NCBI GenBank assembly: GCA_002695185.1
Contig: NZOF01000007.1
Coordinates: 28,213 to 92,212, forward strand
Direction: 5' to 3'
Length of the DNA stretch: 64,000 nucleotides
Source: Erythrobacter sp.
GTDB taxonomy: Bacteria > Pseudomonadota > Alphaproteobacteria > Sphingomonadales > Sphingomonadaceae
Shown here piece by piece: positions 18,034-26,975 of this stretch. Both the position numbers and the translations under genes were made by a program. Under the pieces are notes generated by a model, which was given only the letters and a program-made list of their open reading frames with translations, had not been told where the DNA came from and searched no databases. The number at the start of each line of letters is the position of its first letter. Position 1 is the stretch's first letter.

Positions 18034-19571
18034 CGGTCGCCCTCCGGTCCTTCGAACACGGTCGTTTCCCGATCGCTCGCGCCCGCCGGCTCGTTCGCGC
18101 GAATGGCGAAGGCGAACTCATGGCGCGGGCGGGCCGGTGCGGCGACATAGACCCGCGTCTTGCGCGCCTGGTCGGGACCGATCGCGATCGTAAGGCTCTG
18201 CGCGGCAGCGGCGCGGGACTGCGCGTCGGTCCAGATCCGCGCGTCGGCCAGACCCTCGGTCGTCAGCCTGATCGTCCGCGGCCGCGTCTCCATGTTGCGG
18301 ATGTTGATGGTATAGGCGTTGCGGACCATGCCGTCGGACAGCTGAACCCATATCGGATTGCGTTCCTGCCGGATGCTGAGATCGAGCCGGGTGCGCGAAC
18401 CCAGGGTGAACAGCAGCGCCAGACCGATCGCACCCCAGAGAGTGAAGTAGGCGAGCGTGCGCGGCCGAAGCAGCCGCTTGAGCGGCGGCTCGGGCTCGCC
18501 GCCGTTGCCCGCGATGAGCTCGTCAGCAACGGTCGAATAGCCGATCAGCTTCTTGGGCCGGCCGATCTTTTCCATGATGTCGTCGCAGGCGTCGATGCAC
18601 AGCCCGCAGGTGATGCAGCCGATCTGGGGGCCGTTGCGGATGTCGATGCCGGTCGGGCAGACCGCGACGCAGGCGTTGCAGTCGATGCAGTCGCCGATGA
18701 CTCGCGGATTGTTGTCGGGGTTTGAAGCGAGCGCGACGAGCGACGGCAGCCCGTACTGCGCCTGGGCGCCAAGCTCGCCATCGGGCTGATGAACCGCGGG
18801 ACCAGCGCGCTTGATGCCGTGGGTGCGCGGCTCGCCCCGCCATGCCTTGTAGGTGACAGCCAGCGACTTCTCGTCGAGCATCGCGCCCTGGATCCGCGGC
18901 CACGGACAGCCATAGATACAGAACTGCTCGCGCATCAGGCCGCCAAGGACATAGGTGGTCGCGGTCAGGAGCCCGATGGTGAACCAGGCCTGGTAAGGCG
19001 CCTCGAGCGTCCAGAGCTGTTGGGCCAAGGTCGGCGCGTCGGCGAAATAGAAAATCCAGGCGCCGCCAGTCGCCACCGCGATCAATAACCAGATCGCATG
19101 CTTGGTCACGCGCTTGCCGATCTTCGCCGGTCCCCAGGGCGCCTTCTCGAGGCGCAGCTGTGCATTGCGATCACCCTCGATGGCGCGTTCGACGTGCTGA
19201 AACAGATCGGTCCAGACCGTCTGGGGGCAGGCATAGCCGCACCAGGCGCGGCCGACCGCCGAAGTGACGAGGAACAGGCCGATCCCCGCCATGATCAGCA
19301 GGCCGGCGACATAATAGAATTCGTGGGGCCAGATTTCGATCGAGAACATGTAAAAGCGGCGATTGGCGATGTCGATCAGCACCGCCTGATCTGGCGCATA
19401 GGGTCCGCGATCCCAGCGCAGCCATGGCGTCACATAGTAGATCGTCAGCGTGACGGCCATGACCAGCCACTTGAAGCGCCGGAATGGGCCGTCGATCGCC
19501 TTGGGAAAGACCTTCTTGCGCTTCTCGAAGAACTGCTGCTTCGGGCCGGTCAGATCGTCAGGGCTGGACAT
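18030..19571 (-). CDS. ccoG: cbb3 accessory ferredoxin-like protein CcoG (FixG, RdxA)
   Basis: 513 residues. Several membrane helices flank cysteine motifs AWCGYACPQTVW and FCIYGCPWPRIQG; a 2[4Fe-4S] ferredoxin region follows (CIDCNACVAVCPTGIDI, CITCGLCIDACD), then an immunoglobulin-like periplasmic C-terminus. CcoG is a copper reductase that supports cbb3 oxidase assembly. The ATG at 19571 overlaps the end of ccoP by 14 bases. Confidence 0.95.
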   Translation of the reverse strand: MSSPDDLTGPKQQFFEKRKKVFPKAIDGPFRRFKWLVMAVTLTIYYVTPWLRWDRGPYAPDQAVLIDIANRRFYMFSIEIWPHEFYYVAGLLIMAGIGLFLVTSAVGRAWCGYACPQTVWTDLFQHVERAIEGDRNAQLRLEKAPWGPAKIGKRVTKHAIWLLIAVATGGAWIFYFADAPTLAQQLWTLEAPYQAWFTIGLLTATTYVLGGLMREQFCIYGCPWPRIQGAMLDEKSLAVTYKAWRGEPRTHGIKRAGPAVHQPDGELGAQAQYGLPSLVALASNPDNNPRVIGDCIDCNACVAVCPTGIDIRNGPQIGCITCGLCIDACDDIMEKIGRPKKLIGYSTVADELIAGNGGEPEPPLKRLLRPRTLAYFTLWGAIGLALLFTLGSRTRLDLSIRQERNPIWVQLSDGMVRNAYTINIRNMETRPRTIRLTTEGLADARIWTDAQSRAAAAQSLTIAIGPDQARKTRVYVAAPARPRHEFAFAIRANEPAGASDRETTVFEGPEGDR

Positions 19572-20517
19572 TGCTCTTGGCCGGTTGGACAGCCGCCGGC
19601 GAGGCCGTGGCTTGCGGTGCTGTCGGGGCGGGCGGGGTGGGAAGGAAATCTTCGCCGCCACCCAGGGAATGGACATAGGCCGCCAGCATCTTCAGCGTGA
19701 CAGGGTCCAGCCGTGCGCCCCAGGCCGGCATCACGCCATAGCGCGAGTTCGTGACTGTCCGGGCGATCGTTTCACGGTCACCGCCATACATCCAGATGGC
19801 GTCGGTAAGATTGGGCGCGCCTACCTTGCGGTCACCCGTTCCGGTCGGGCCATGACAGACCGCGCAATTGTCGGCGAACAGCTTGCCGCCGCGCTGCGCG
19901 GCGGCGCTCGCCTTCTCCTGGCGCGAGATCACCCGCACGAAGCTGACAACGTCCTCAACCTGCTCGGGCGTCAGGATGCCATCACGGCCGAAAGCCGGCA
20001 TTTGCGACATGCGGGTCTCGTCGTGCCCGGGCTGACGAATACCATGGACGAGCGTCGTGTGGATTTGTTTGATGTCGCCGCCCCACAGCCAGTCGTCGTC
20101 GTTGAGGTTGGGATAACCCGGGCTGCCGGCAGCGCCCGAGCCGTGGCACTGGACGCAGTGCACCTTGAAGGCGGCGCGGCCGCCCTCCACGGCGGCCTGC
20201 ATCAGCCGCGAATCATCCTGGAGGCGCTCGATGGGGATCTGCGAGAGCGCCAGCTGCAACGGGGCCTTGCGGACGCGCTCGGCCTCCTCCTCGCCTTCGA
20301 GCTGCGCCCGGCTCGACCAGCCGAGAAGGCCTTGGGTAGCTGAATTGACGAGCGGCCATGCGGGGTAGAGCACCGTATAGGCGATGCCCCAGATGATCGT
20401 CGCATAGAGCGTCCACAGCCACCAGCGCGGCATCGGCGTGTCGAGCTCTTCGATCCCGTCCCACTCGTGTCCGACAGTCGGCGTGCCGGTCGCGTCGTCG
20501 ATCCGTTGTTCAGCCAT
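19558..20517 (-). CDS. ccoP: cbb3 oxidase subunit III, dihaem cytochrome CcoP
   Basis: 319 residues. An N-terminal membrane segment (WWLWTLYATIIWGIAYTVLY) is followed by two c-type haem sites, CVQCH and CAVCH, with axial methionines likely in MSQMPAFG and YGVMPAWG. The C-terminus is alanine/proline-rich. Start: the second of two adjacent ATGs (20517) has the better spacing to GGAGGA; 20520 is the alternative. Confidence 0.95.
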   Translation of the reverse strand: MAEQRIDDATGTPTVGHEWDGIEELDTPMPRWWLWTLYATIIWGIAYTVLYPAWPLVNSATQGLLGWSSRAQLEGEEEAERVRKAPLQLALSQIPIERLQDDSRLMQAAVEGGRAAFKVHCVQCHGSGAAGSPGYPNLNDDDWLWGGDIKQIHTTLVHGIRQPGHDETRMSQMPAFGRDGILTPEQVEDVVSFVRVISRQEKASAAAQRGGKLFADNCAVCHGPTGTGDRKVGAPNLTDAIWMYGGDRETIARTVTNSRYGVMPAWGARLDPVTLKMLAAYVHSLGGGEDFLPTPPAPTAPQATASPAAVQPAKSNVQP

Positions 20518-20665
20518 CATCTTCCTCCAGGATCGAGCGGGCGGCACGCTCGTTTGCAGCGCGCGAGCCCTTGCGAAAGGTCCAGCCGGTCAGCACCAGA
20601 AACACGATGCCCATCAGCACCAGGCCCCAGCTGTCGGCGAAATGACGCAGCGCGTCGTAGTTCAT
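20510..20665 (-). CDS. ccoQ: cbb3 oxidase small subunit CcoQ
   Basis: 51 residues: [20 protein letters not shown] leads into a single membrane helix and a polar tail ending in EEDDG. Size, sequence and position between ccoO and ccoP identify CcoQ. The ATG overlaps the ccoO stop, and the gene's end overlaps the ccoP start. Confidence 0.92.
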   Translation of the reverse strand: MNYDALRHFADSWGLVLMGIVFLVLTGWTFRKGSRAANERAARSILEEDDG

Positions 20666-21399
20666 CGGCGCTGCTCCTGCGCCGCCGCGGCGTTGGTATC
20701 CACCAGCGTGCCCAGCATCTGCAGATAGGCGACAAGCGCGTCCATCTCGGTCAGCCGCGAGGGGTCTCCGTCGAAATCGCGGACCTGCGACTTGGGATAG
20801 CGCTTGGCCAGCTCCGCGGCGTCTCCATCGGGCTCGGCCTGCAGCTTGAGATCGGCCTCGGCCGCTTCGATCATCTCCTTGGAATAGGGAACACCCACCT
20901 TGCCGAGCGCGCCGAGCTTGCCCGCGATGGTCTTCGCGTCGAGTTCGGTGTCGGCGAGGAAGGCATAGGACGGCATGATCGATTCCGGCACGACCGACCG
21001 GGGATCCTTCATATGCTGGACATGCCATTCGTCGGAGTACCGGCCGCCCACCCGGGCAAGATCCGGCCCGGTGCGCTTCGAGCCCCATTGGAACGGATGG
21101 TCATACATCGATTCCGCCGCGAGGCTGTAGTGACCATAGCGCTCGACCTCGTCCCGGAAGGGGCGGATCATCTGGCTGTGGCAGGAGTAGCATCCCTCGC
21201 GCACGTAGATGTCGCGCCCCGCCTGCTCGAGCGGCGTATAGGGGCGCACACCCTCGACCTTCTCGACCGTCGAGTCGATCCAGAATAGCGGCGCGATCTC
21301 GACGATGCCGCCGATCGCGACGACGATGAAGGCGAAGATGCCGAGTAGCGTGACGTTGCGCTCCAGCTTCTTGTGCTGGGTGGCGAGCTGCGATGACAT
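20662..21399 (-). CDS. ccoO: cbb3 oxidase subunit II, monohaem cytochrome CcoO
   Basis: 245 residues. An N-terminal anchor ([20 protein letters not shown]) is followed by the single haem site [11 protein letters not shown] and the CcoO signatures [20 protein letters not shown] and [17 protein letters not shown]. It passes electrons from CcoP to CcoN. ATG at 21399, 13 bases after the ccoN stop. Confidence 0.95.
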   Translation of the reverse strand: MSSQLATQHKKLERNVTLLGIFAFIVVAIGGIVEIAPLFWIDSTVEKVEGVRPYTPLEQAGRDIYVREGCYSCHSQMIRPFRDEVERYGHYSLAAESMYDHPFQWGSKRTGPDLARVGGRYSDEWHVQHMKDPRSVVPESIMPSYAFLADTELDAKTIAGKLGALGKVGVPYSKEMIEAAEADLKLQAEPDGDAAELAKRYPKSQVRDFDGDPSRLTEMDALVAYLQMLGTLVDTNAAAAQEQRR

Positions 21400-21412
21400 G
21401 AACAGGTCCCCC

Positions 21413-23074
21413 TTATTCGGCCGGTGCCGCGGCCGGGACGATCGGCCGGTCGGCAGCAGGGTTATAGCTCGCGGTCGATAGCGGCGCCTCGTCGCGCAGG
21501 CGGCCGATGATCGTCATCCACACGTTGAAGACCATGATCAGCGCACCGGTGAGATAGAGGAGCCCGCCCAGCACCCGGATCGCGTAGTAGGGCTTCATGG
21601 CCGCGACGATCTCGGCAAAGGCGTAGACCAGATAGCCGTCCGAGCCATATTCGCGGGCCATCAGACCCTGGGTGATCCCGGCGACCCAGAGCGCGGCCGC
21701 GTAAAGCACGATGCCGAGCGTCGCGAGCCAGAAGTGCCAGTTGATCATGCGCAGCGAGTAGAGCCGGCTGCGGCCCCAGAGGCGCGGCGTCAGATAGTAG
21801 ATGGCCGCGAAGGTGATCATGCCGTTCCAGCCGAGCGCGCCGGAATGCACATGCCCGATCGTCCACTCCGTATAGTGCGACAGCGAATTGACCGCCTTGA
21901 TCGACAGCATCGGCCCTTCGAAGGTCGCCATGCCGTAGAAGGCGAGCGCGAAGACCATCATGCGGATGATCGGGTCGGTGCGGATCTTGTCCCAGGCGCC
22001 GTTGAGCGTCATCAACCCGTTGATCATGCCGCCCCAGCTCGGCATCCACAGCACCACCGAGAACACCATGCCGAGCGTCTGCGCCCAGTCGGGCAGGGCC
22101 GTGTAGTGGAGATGGTGCGGACCCGCCCAGATGTAGAGGAAGATCAGCGACCAGAAGTGGATGATCGAGAGACGATAGGAATAGATCGGTCGCTCGGCCT
22201 GCTTGGGCACGAAATAGTACATCATTGCGAGGAAGCCGGCGGTCAGGAAGAATCCGACGGCATTATGCCCATACCACCATTGGGTCAGCGCATCCTGGAC
22301 ACCCGCGAAGGCCGAATAGCTTTTCGAACCGAACAGGCTCGCGGGCATCGCCAGGTTGTTGACGATGTGCAGCATGGCGATGGTGATGATGAAGGACAGA
22401 TAGAACCAGTTCGCGACGTAGATGTGCGGCTCGCTGCGCTTGACCAGCGTGCCGACGAAAACGGCGAAATAGGCGACCCAGACGATGGTCAGCCACAGGT
22501 CGATATACCACTCGGGTTCGGCATATTCGCGGCTTGCGGTGACGCCCATCAGATAACCGGTGGCGGCGAGGACAATGAACAGCTGGTAACCCCAGAACAC
22601 CAGCCGCGCGAGCGCGGGAAAGGCGAGGCGAGCGCGGCAGGTGCGCTGGACGACATAGAAGCTGGTCGCGATGAGCGCGTTCCCGCCGAAGGCGAAGATC
22701 ACGGCCGAGGTGTGCAGCGGCCGCAGCCGCCCGAAGCTGAACCATGGCTCGAAGTTCAGCATCGGGAAGACCATCTGGGTGGCGATGACTACGCCCACCA
22801 GGAAGCCGGCGACACCCCAGAACAACGTCGCGATCACGCCCAGGCGGATAAGATCATCGTCATAGCGGGTGACGTCGGGCATCGTGGCCGGCTTGAACCC
22901 CGAAAGCACCTGGAAGTCGGCCTTCACCATCGTGACCCAGGCGACCAGCAGCGCGGCCGCGCAGATGATCGCCATATGCACGGCAAAGCCCTGGTCCAGC
23001 GCGAGTGCGCTCGCGAACAGCGCAAGCAGCGCGACCACGAACCAGGCGCCCACCTTGAAGAGAAGTTCGTCCAT
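21413..23074 (-). CDS. ccoN: cbb3 oxidase catalytic subunit I CcoN
   Basis: 553 residues with about fourteen hydrophobic segments. Haem/copper ligand regions are visible: [55 protein letters not shown], and [20 protein letters not shown]. It reduces oxygen at the haem b3-CuB site in low oxygen. The ATG at 23074 (GAGGAC upstream) follows shadow sequence in the longer frame. Confidence 0.96.
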   Translation of the reverse strand: MDELLFKVGAWFVVALLALFASALALDQGFAVHMAIICAAALLVAWVTMVKADFQVLSGFKPATMPDVTRYDDDLIRLGVIATLFWGVAGFLVGVVIATQMVFPMLNFEPWFSFGRLRPLHTSAVIFAFGGNALIATSFYVVQRTCRARLAFPALARLVFWGYQLFIVLAATGYLMGVTASREYAEPEWYIDLWLTIVWVAYFAVFVGTLVKRSEPHIYVANWFYLSFIITIAMLHIVNNLAMPASLFGSKSYSAFAGVQDALTQWWYGHNAVGFFLTAGFLAMMYYFVPKQAERPIYSYRLSIIHFWSLIFLYIWAGPHHLHYTALPDWAQTLGMVFSVVLWMPSWGGMINGLMTLNGAWDKIRTDPIIRMMVFALAFYGMATFEGPMLSIKAVNSLSHYTEWTIGHVHSGALGWNGMITFAAIYYLTPRLWGRSRLYSLRMINWHFWLATLGIVLYAAALWVAGITQGLMAREYGSDGYLVYAFAEIVAAMKPYYAIRVLGGLLYLTGALIMVFNVWMTIIGRLRDEAPLSTASYNPAADRPIVPAAAPAE

Positions 23075-23105
23075 AATGTCCTCGCCGTCCTTGTCTCGGG
23101 TCGCC

Positions 23106-23405
23106 TCAGGGGTGCGCCGCGTAGGGGTCTGTCTGTGTCTCGGAAGACCCGATCGTGCGGGTCGCGACAAGCGCGAAAAGGCCGAGCGCGCCGGCGGTCG
23201 CGAGCAGATTGATCACCAGCACGAGGCGCACCGTGCCGCGGCGCGCCGAGGGCCTGCGCTTGGGTCCCGGCGCAATCTCGTTGCGGGGTGTGTCGCTGAG
23301 TCGCGCGACATCGCGCGCGCGAAGCAGCAACCAGACGCCGCTCGCGACCGCCACGATACCGAAGAGCGCGATAATCGCCCCCCACATTCCGATCGGCAGG
23401 CTCAT
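23106..23405 (-). CDS. small membrane protein at the head of the cco operon
   Basis: 99 residues with two membrane segments ([20 protein letters not shown] and [20 protein letters not shown]) separated by a basic loop. The ATG at 23405 has AAGGAG upstream. It is the first gene of the operon, 31 bases before ccoN. Function unknown; a role in oxidase assembly is inferred only from position. Confidence 0.7.
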   Translation of the reverse strand: MSLPIGMWGAIIALFGIVAVASGVWLLLRARDVARLSDTPRNEIAPGPKRRPSARRGTVRLVLVINLLATAGALGLFALVATRTIGSSETQTDPYAAHP

Positions 23406-23732
23406 GACCAAGGCTCCTTTGCCAGCGTTGCGGGTTCCCGCCCCCCGCCAGGTAACCCGGGATACGACTCCATCGACCGCGAGGTCCCCAGCAGTGCAGC
23501 CATGCCTGCGCGCGGCGACATTAATGTTGCGCGGACATCCGGAACTGGCGGCTGGAACATCTTGGACCCTCATCAGCCCGCGCGGACAACATTGCCTGCG
23601 CAGTATCGCGTTTCAGGGCCCCTCCCGAGCACCGCCGGTGATGGGCGCACGAATGCGGCAGCAAGCGACCGTTTCTTGTTCCCAGTCGTCTCGAGCGCCC
23701 GGCGGGCTCTAGCGGGAGTGGAGCCGGCAGAC

Positions 23733-23746
23733 TTGTTTCAAATCAA
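23733..23746. promoter_or_regulatory. FNR/FixK-like site, candidate for the cco operon
   Basis: TTGTT-TCAA-ATCAA: one half-site is perfect and the other has one mismatch to the TTGAT-N4-ATCAA consensus. It is 328 bases from the first cco-operon start, which is far, so either the transcript has a long leader or the site is not used for this operon. Confidence 0.4.
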
Positions 23747-23878
23747 TATGACTCGAAGAAGTTTTAAATCAACACTTCCGTTCAAGCAGTTGCCCTTTTG
23801 CGTCATGTGGCGTTCGCGGCTCGCCTAATCGCCTCATCGCGCCGACACTCGTATCCGTAATTTCCCCAAGGTCACAAC

Positions 23879-23892
23879 TTGCGCGTGATCAA
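23879..23892. promoter_or_regulatory. FNR/FixK-like site upstream of ompW
   Basis: TTGCG-CGTG-ATCAA, 93 bases before the ompW start. It fits the relaxed rhizobial FixK pattern TTG(A/C)-N6-(T/G)CAA. FNR control of ompW is known in enterobacteria, which makes the position plausible. Confidence 0.45.
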
Positions 23893-23984
23893 AACGCAGC
23901 GCCGGCACGAGGCGCATAAGCCCCAACGTGCCGCAAGCTCCTTGTCCGCGCAGGGCGGACACTGCGGCACTGCCATGAGGGACC

Positions 23985-24656
23985 ATGCGCATTCTATCGA
24001 TACTTACCGCCATTGCGACCGCTACCGCGATGACCACGCCCGCGCTCGCCGAGGAGGACGGCCGCTGGCAAGTGAAACTGCTCGGCACCGGCGTCCTGCC
24101 CAGCGGCAAGATCGACGAGGTCAGGACCGACCAGATCGGGCTGCCGGCAGGCAGCCAGACCAGGGCGAACGACAATGTCGTGCCGACACTGGCCGTCGAA
24201 TACTATGCGACGCCCCGGATCTCGATCGAGACGATCTGCTGCCTGACCCAGCATCACGTGAACGGCGCGGGCCCGATCGCAGGCGCGCGCATCGTCGATC
24301 ATGTGCTCATCCTCCCGGCTACGGTGACGCTGAAGTACCATCTCAACGCGGGACCGATCCGGCCCTATGTCGGCGTCGGACCGAGCCTGTTCCTGATCTT
24401 CGGCGAGAAGCCTGGTGCGGGCGCGAGGGCGCTCGGCGCGGCCAAGGCGCGGATGAACAACGAGCTCGGCGTCGCGCTGCAGGGCGGCGTCGATATCCCG
24501 ATCGGCGGGAATGGTCTGGGGCTCAGTCTTGACGCCAAGAAGTACTTCATCGGCACGACACTGCACGTCGAGAACGCTGCCGGCACCGAGGTGCTGACGA
24601 CCAAGCACAAACTCGATCCATGGGTCGTGAGCGGCGGCGTCTACATGCGCTTCTGA
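23985..24656 (+). CDS. ompW: OmpW-like outer-membrane porin
   Basis: 223 residues. A signal peptide (LSILTAIATATAMTTPALAE) is followed by the OmpW pattern: WQVKLLGTGVLPSGKI, LAVEYYATPRISIETICC, LPATVTLKYHLNAGPIRPYV, GVGPSLFLIFGE and a C-terminal phenylalanine (VYMRF) needed for barrel insertion. It forms a small eight-stranded hydrophobic channel. The family is often induced in low oxygen, in line with the nearby FNR-like site. Confidence 0.88.
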   Translation: MRILSILTAIATATAMTTPALAEEDGRWQVKLLGTGVLPSGKIDEVRTDQIGLPAGSQTRANDNVVPTLAVEYYATPRISIETICCLTQHHVNGAGPIAGARIVDHVLILPATVTLKYHLNAGPIRPYVGVGPSLFLIFGEKPGAGARALGAAKARMNNELGVALQGGVDIPIGGNGLGLSLDAKKYFIGTTLHVENAAGTEVLTTKHKLDPWVVSGGVYMRF

Positions 24657-24734
24657 GGCGGTGGCCACTGCTGTATGGCGGCTTGCCAGCTAGACTCTGC
24701 CCCGCTTGGCAAAGCGGGGGAGAATGACGAACCT

Positions 24735-25139
24735 GGATGATCCGGCTGTTCTCCTAGTCCCGCCGATAACAGGATCGAGCTTGCCGTTGCGCGCCGCCTT
24801 GGTGAGGTCGTGCGCAAAACTGTCGAGCGCGTCATACCGATCCTCCGCTGACGCCGTGGCGGCTGTTTGCCCATCGCACGGCGTTGATCGCATGATTGCC
24901 GAGATCCGCCGTTTGCTGCCGCTACCTGAGACGCGCGCAGTCTGGCGAGGCCGCGCCGGTTTTCCGGTGCGGCCGCAGCATCGCCGCCGCGGCGCAAATG
25001 AGGCCGCTTGCCATCCCCTCGCTTGTCCTCAAGCAGCGCTTGGAGGTTATATTTGGAGCTGATGATTCGGCCGAATTGCGACGATTTGGGCCGAGTGGAG
25101 GAAGCTCTCGGCGCGATAGGTGAACTTTTCGAGGTTCAT
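24735..25139 (-). pseudogene. clpB: decayed clpB 5' fragment
   Basis: From an ATG at 25139 the minus strand reads MNLEKFTYRAESFLHSAQIV, the ClpB N-terminus, to a stop near 25045. Other frames then continue with NLQALLEDK, GMASGLI and GGDAAAA, and later DGQTAATASAEDRYDALDSF, AHDLTKAARNGKLDPVIG, then RIIQV out of frame. All are consecutive ClpB segments, from the N-domain to just before Walker A. There are several indels, a large internal deletion and everything after the first ATPase start is missing. A non-functional remnant, not a ClpK or ClpA start, because of the MNLEKFT opening. Confidence 0.85.
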
Positions 25140-25149
25140 AGGTTAGGCT

Positions 25150-25650
25150 CTTGCTGCAACGTCGCACGCTGACAACGTCAACTTCGATGTCGCCCGCTTC
25201 GATGAGTTGATCGACCGAGCCGTCGCGATGCGCGGCCGCGCCCGCACGCGGGCCCAGAGCGCCGGCGCCGATCTCTCACAGCTTCCCGAACCGGCGCTTT
25301 GGGATCTCGGTGGGACAACCCAAGAGCCCGCGGCTACTGCACCCTTGGCCACAATCCTGCATGGACCGCGACGGACCCTCGATCATGGGCTTGCGCGACC
25401 TCATCCTCTATTGCTTGAAGGGTACAGCAGTCCACGCCGAGCACGGGCCGGGACTCCGAAAAAAGGATCGCGCGGGAAGCGCGGAGTTTCACCACCTCGC
25501 CTCCGACTCCGTGGACATCGACTCAGGACTGAATCGCTGCAGACCGGCGCGCTCAACCCAAGGTGATGGAGTTGCTCGATGCCGAGAACACCGGCCGCTT
25601 CGGCCACCCCGAAAGCACCCACGTGCGCATGAGCGCCAAAGTCCATCCAA
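25150..25650 (+). pseudogene. hcp: decayed hcp (hybrid cluster protein / hydroxylamine reductase) fragment
   Basis: Three frames together spell parts of Hcp in the right order. DNVNFDVARFDELIDRAVAM begins at 25171, MGLRDLILYCLKGTAVHAEH at 25385, and KVMELLDAENTGRFGHPEST at about 25560. In E. coli Hcp the matching segments are [26 protein letters not shown] and FKVMSILDAGETGKYGHP. The cysteine-rich N-terminus and the C-terminal half with the hybrid cluster ligands are missing, with at least two frame changes. A remnant of an NO/hydroxylamine detoxification gene. Confidence 0.8.
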
Positions 25651-25783
25651 CGGAGCGAGAGGCCGCGACTACCACTTTGACCCCCCTCGCCCCCCGGTCA
25701 CATCCCGGAGCAGACGGGCAATAGTCACCGTCATCCGACCACGGACAGCCTGTTCCATAAACGAAAAGGGCGGCCTTGGTTCT

Positions 25784-26605
25784 CTAAGATCCGCGCACCA
25801 TCAGCACATCGACATCAACCGATTCCAACAGGGCTTCTGCCTGGCTGCCGATTGTCGCATGGACGAAACCGCCATGTCCATGCGTGCCCAGCACGAGCAA
25901 GTCGGCACCAGTCCGGGTGAGCTGGCGCGCGACCACGCTCCCGGTTTCACCTTCATCAATCATCGCTTCGACTCGCACCGCTATGTCTGGCGTGATCTCT
26001 TGGTGGGCGAGAAAGGCATTGAGACCTTCTTGGGCCTCGGCACGAACATACTGCTTGACGTCATCCGATTTGAGCCAAGCTTGATAGGGAACATGGAAAG
26101 CATGGGTCACTGTAATCGGAATATGGGGAAACAATCGAGCAGCAGCAAGCAATGCCGTGCGGGAGCAATCGGAACAGTCGGTCGCCACCAGCAACCGGCG
26201 ATAATTGTGCTTTGGCCTCCGCCTCACGATTAGCACCGGGGCTGTGGCGTTGCGAATGATGTGATCTACAGCAGTTCCAAGGACAAAATCGCCAATGCTG
26301 TTGTAGCGAGCAACGCCAGTGGCGATGAGATCGCTGCCACGTTCAGATGCGATTGAGGCAAGCGTCTTTGGTGCTGATCCCGATCGGATCACCAGTTCTG
26401 CTCCAGCCACCTGTTCCGGCAGGTCGGCCTTCAGTGCCTCGATAATCGCAGTTTCGTCGACAGGGTTCTTGCGCGTGCCCTCGAGAACATGCGCGATAAC
26501 CAGCTCGCCCTTACGTTCAGCCGCGATCCTTGCAGCCCGATCAAGCGGGCGATCGGACCGGGCGGTGAAATCGCTTGCAAGCAACACCTCAAAGGGCTTG
26601 GTCAC
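25784..26605 (-). CDS. tandem universal stress protein (UspA family)
   Basis: 273 residues with two Usp domains. The first opens with PFEVLLASDFTARSDRPLDR and closes with GTAVDHIIRNATAPVLIVRR. The second opens with RRLLVATDCSDCSRTALLAA and closes with LLVLGTHGHGGFVHATIGSQ and VDVLMVRGS. The G-x2-G-x9-G-(S/T) ATP-binding pattern is most complete in the second domain. GTG start at 26605 with AGGAG six bases upstream. Tandem Usp genes in this setting usually belong to low-oxygen stress regulons. Confidence 0.9.
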   Translation of the reverse strand: MTKPFEVLLASDFTARSDRPLDRAARIAAERKGELVIAHVLEGTRKNPVDETAIIEALKADLPEQVAGAELVIRSGSAPKTLASIASERGSDLIATGVARYNSIGDFVLGTAVDHIIRNATAPVLIVRRRPKHNYRRLLVATDCSDCSRTALLAAARLFPHIPITVTHAFHVPYQAWLKSDDVKQYVRAEAQEGLNAFLAHQEITPDIAVRVEAMIDEGETGSVVARQLTRTGADLLVLGTHGHGGFVHATIGSQAEALLESVDVDVLMVRGS

Positions 26606-26975
26606 ATCTGCTCCTTTTTCCTGCCGTCCCAATAAGCGGCTGCCGCACAAACGCTAAGTCACGGCAACATGAGACCGAACTCGCCGCCCACTATGGATAA
26701 GGCAATAGGGGTTTCACATCCGCAAACCTACGCAGTTGGTCAGCCCCTACCGACCTGCAATGAGCGTAACCGTGTCAGGACAAACATTGATTCCGAAGAA
26801 TAGCATCAACTAGGCTCAGACACGCTGATCGATGTCCAGAAAGGGTCATATGAACCGCCAATTCCTCCCGGTGAACAGACCTCACCAAGCTCCTCAAAGT
26901 CGGCTAGGCAGGTGTGCGCTCGTGGATCAAGCACAGTAATATGCTGCAAGAACCGCACAAAAGGAGCGAGGCCGC
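26606..26975. other. divergent region between usp and the P-type ATPase gene
   Basis: 370 bases without a supported gene. An inverted repeat TTGAT...ATCAA with a 13-base spacer lies near 26788-26810; the arms match FNR half-sites but the spacing is wrong for FNR. Nothing else recognised. Confidence 0.35.

Larger units (their letters stand above)
23406..23984. other. divergent promoter region between the cco operon and ompW
   Basis: 579 bases without a gene; the middle (23725-23800) is clearly more AT-rich than its surroundings. Two FNR/FixK-like sites lie here and are listed separately. The first 200 bases upstream of the cco operon show no further pattern I can support. Confidence 0.5.

Noticed and set aside
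17594..18148. N-terminal extension of the ccoI frame
   Set aside because: Overlaps ccoH in another frame and has shadow composition; the HMA domain begins just after the GTG at 17593.
21734..23212. 492-codon plus-strand frame opposite ccoN
   Set aside because: Antisense shadow of a long GC-rich gene; composition is histidine/arginine/glutamate-rich with no fold signal.
24706..25062. 118-codon plus-strand frame
   Set aside because: Antisense to the clpB remnant, where the minus strand gives recognisable ClpB segments.
25310..26233. 307-codon plus-strand frame
   Set aside because: Its first part is one of the frames of the hcp remnant and the rest is antisense to the universal stress protein; not a gene.
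26788..26810. TTGAT...ATCAA inverted repeat upstream of the ATPase gene as an FNR site
   Set aside because: Spacer of 13 bases instead of 4; FNR dimers need the 4-base spacing.
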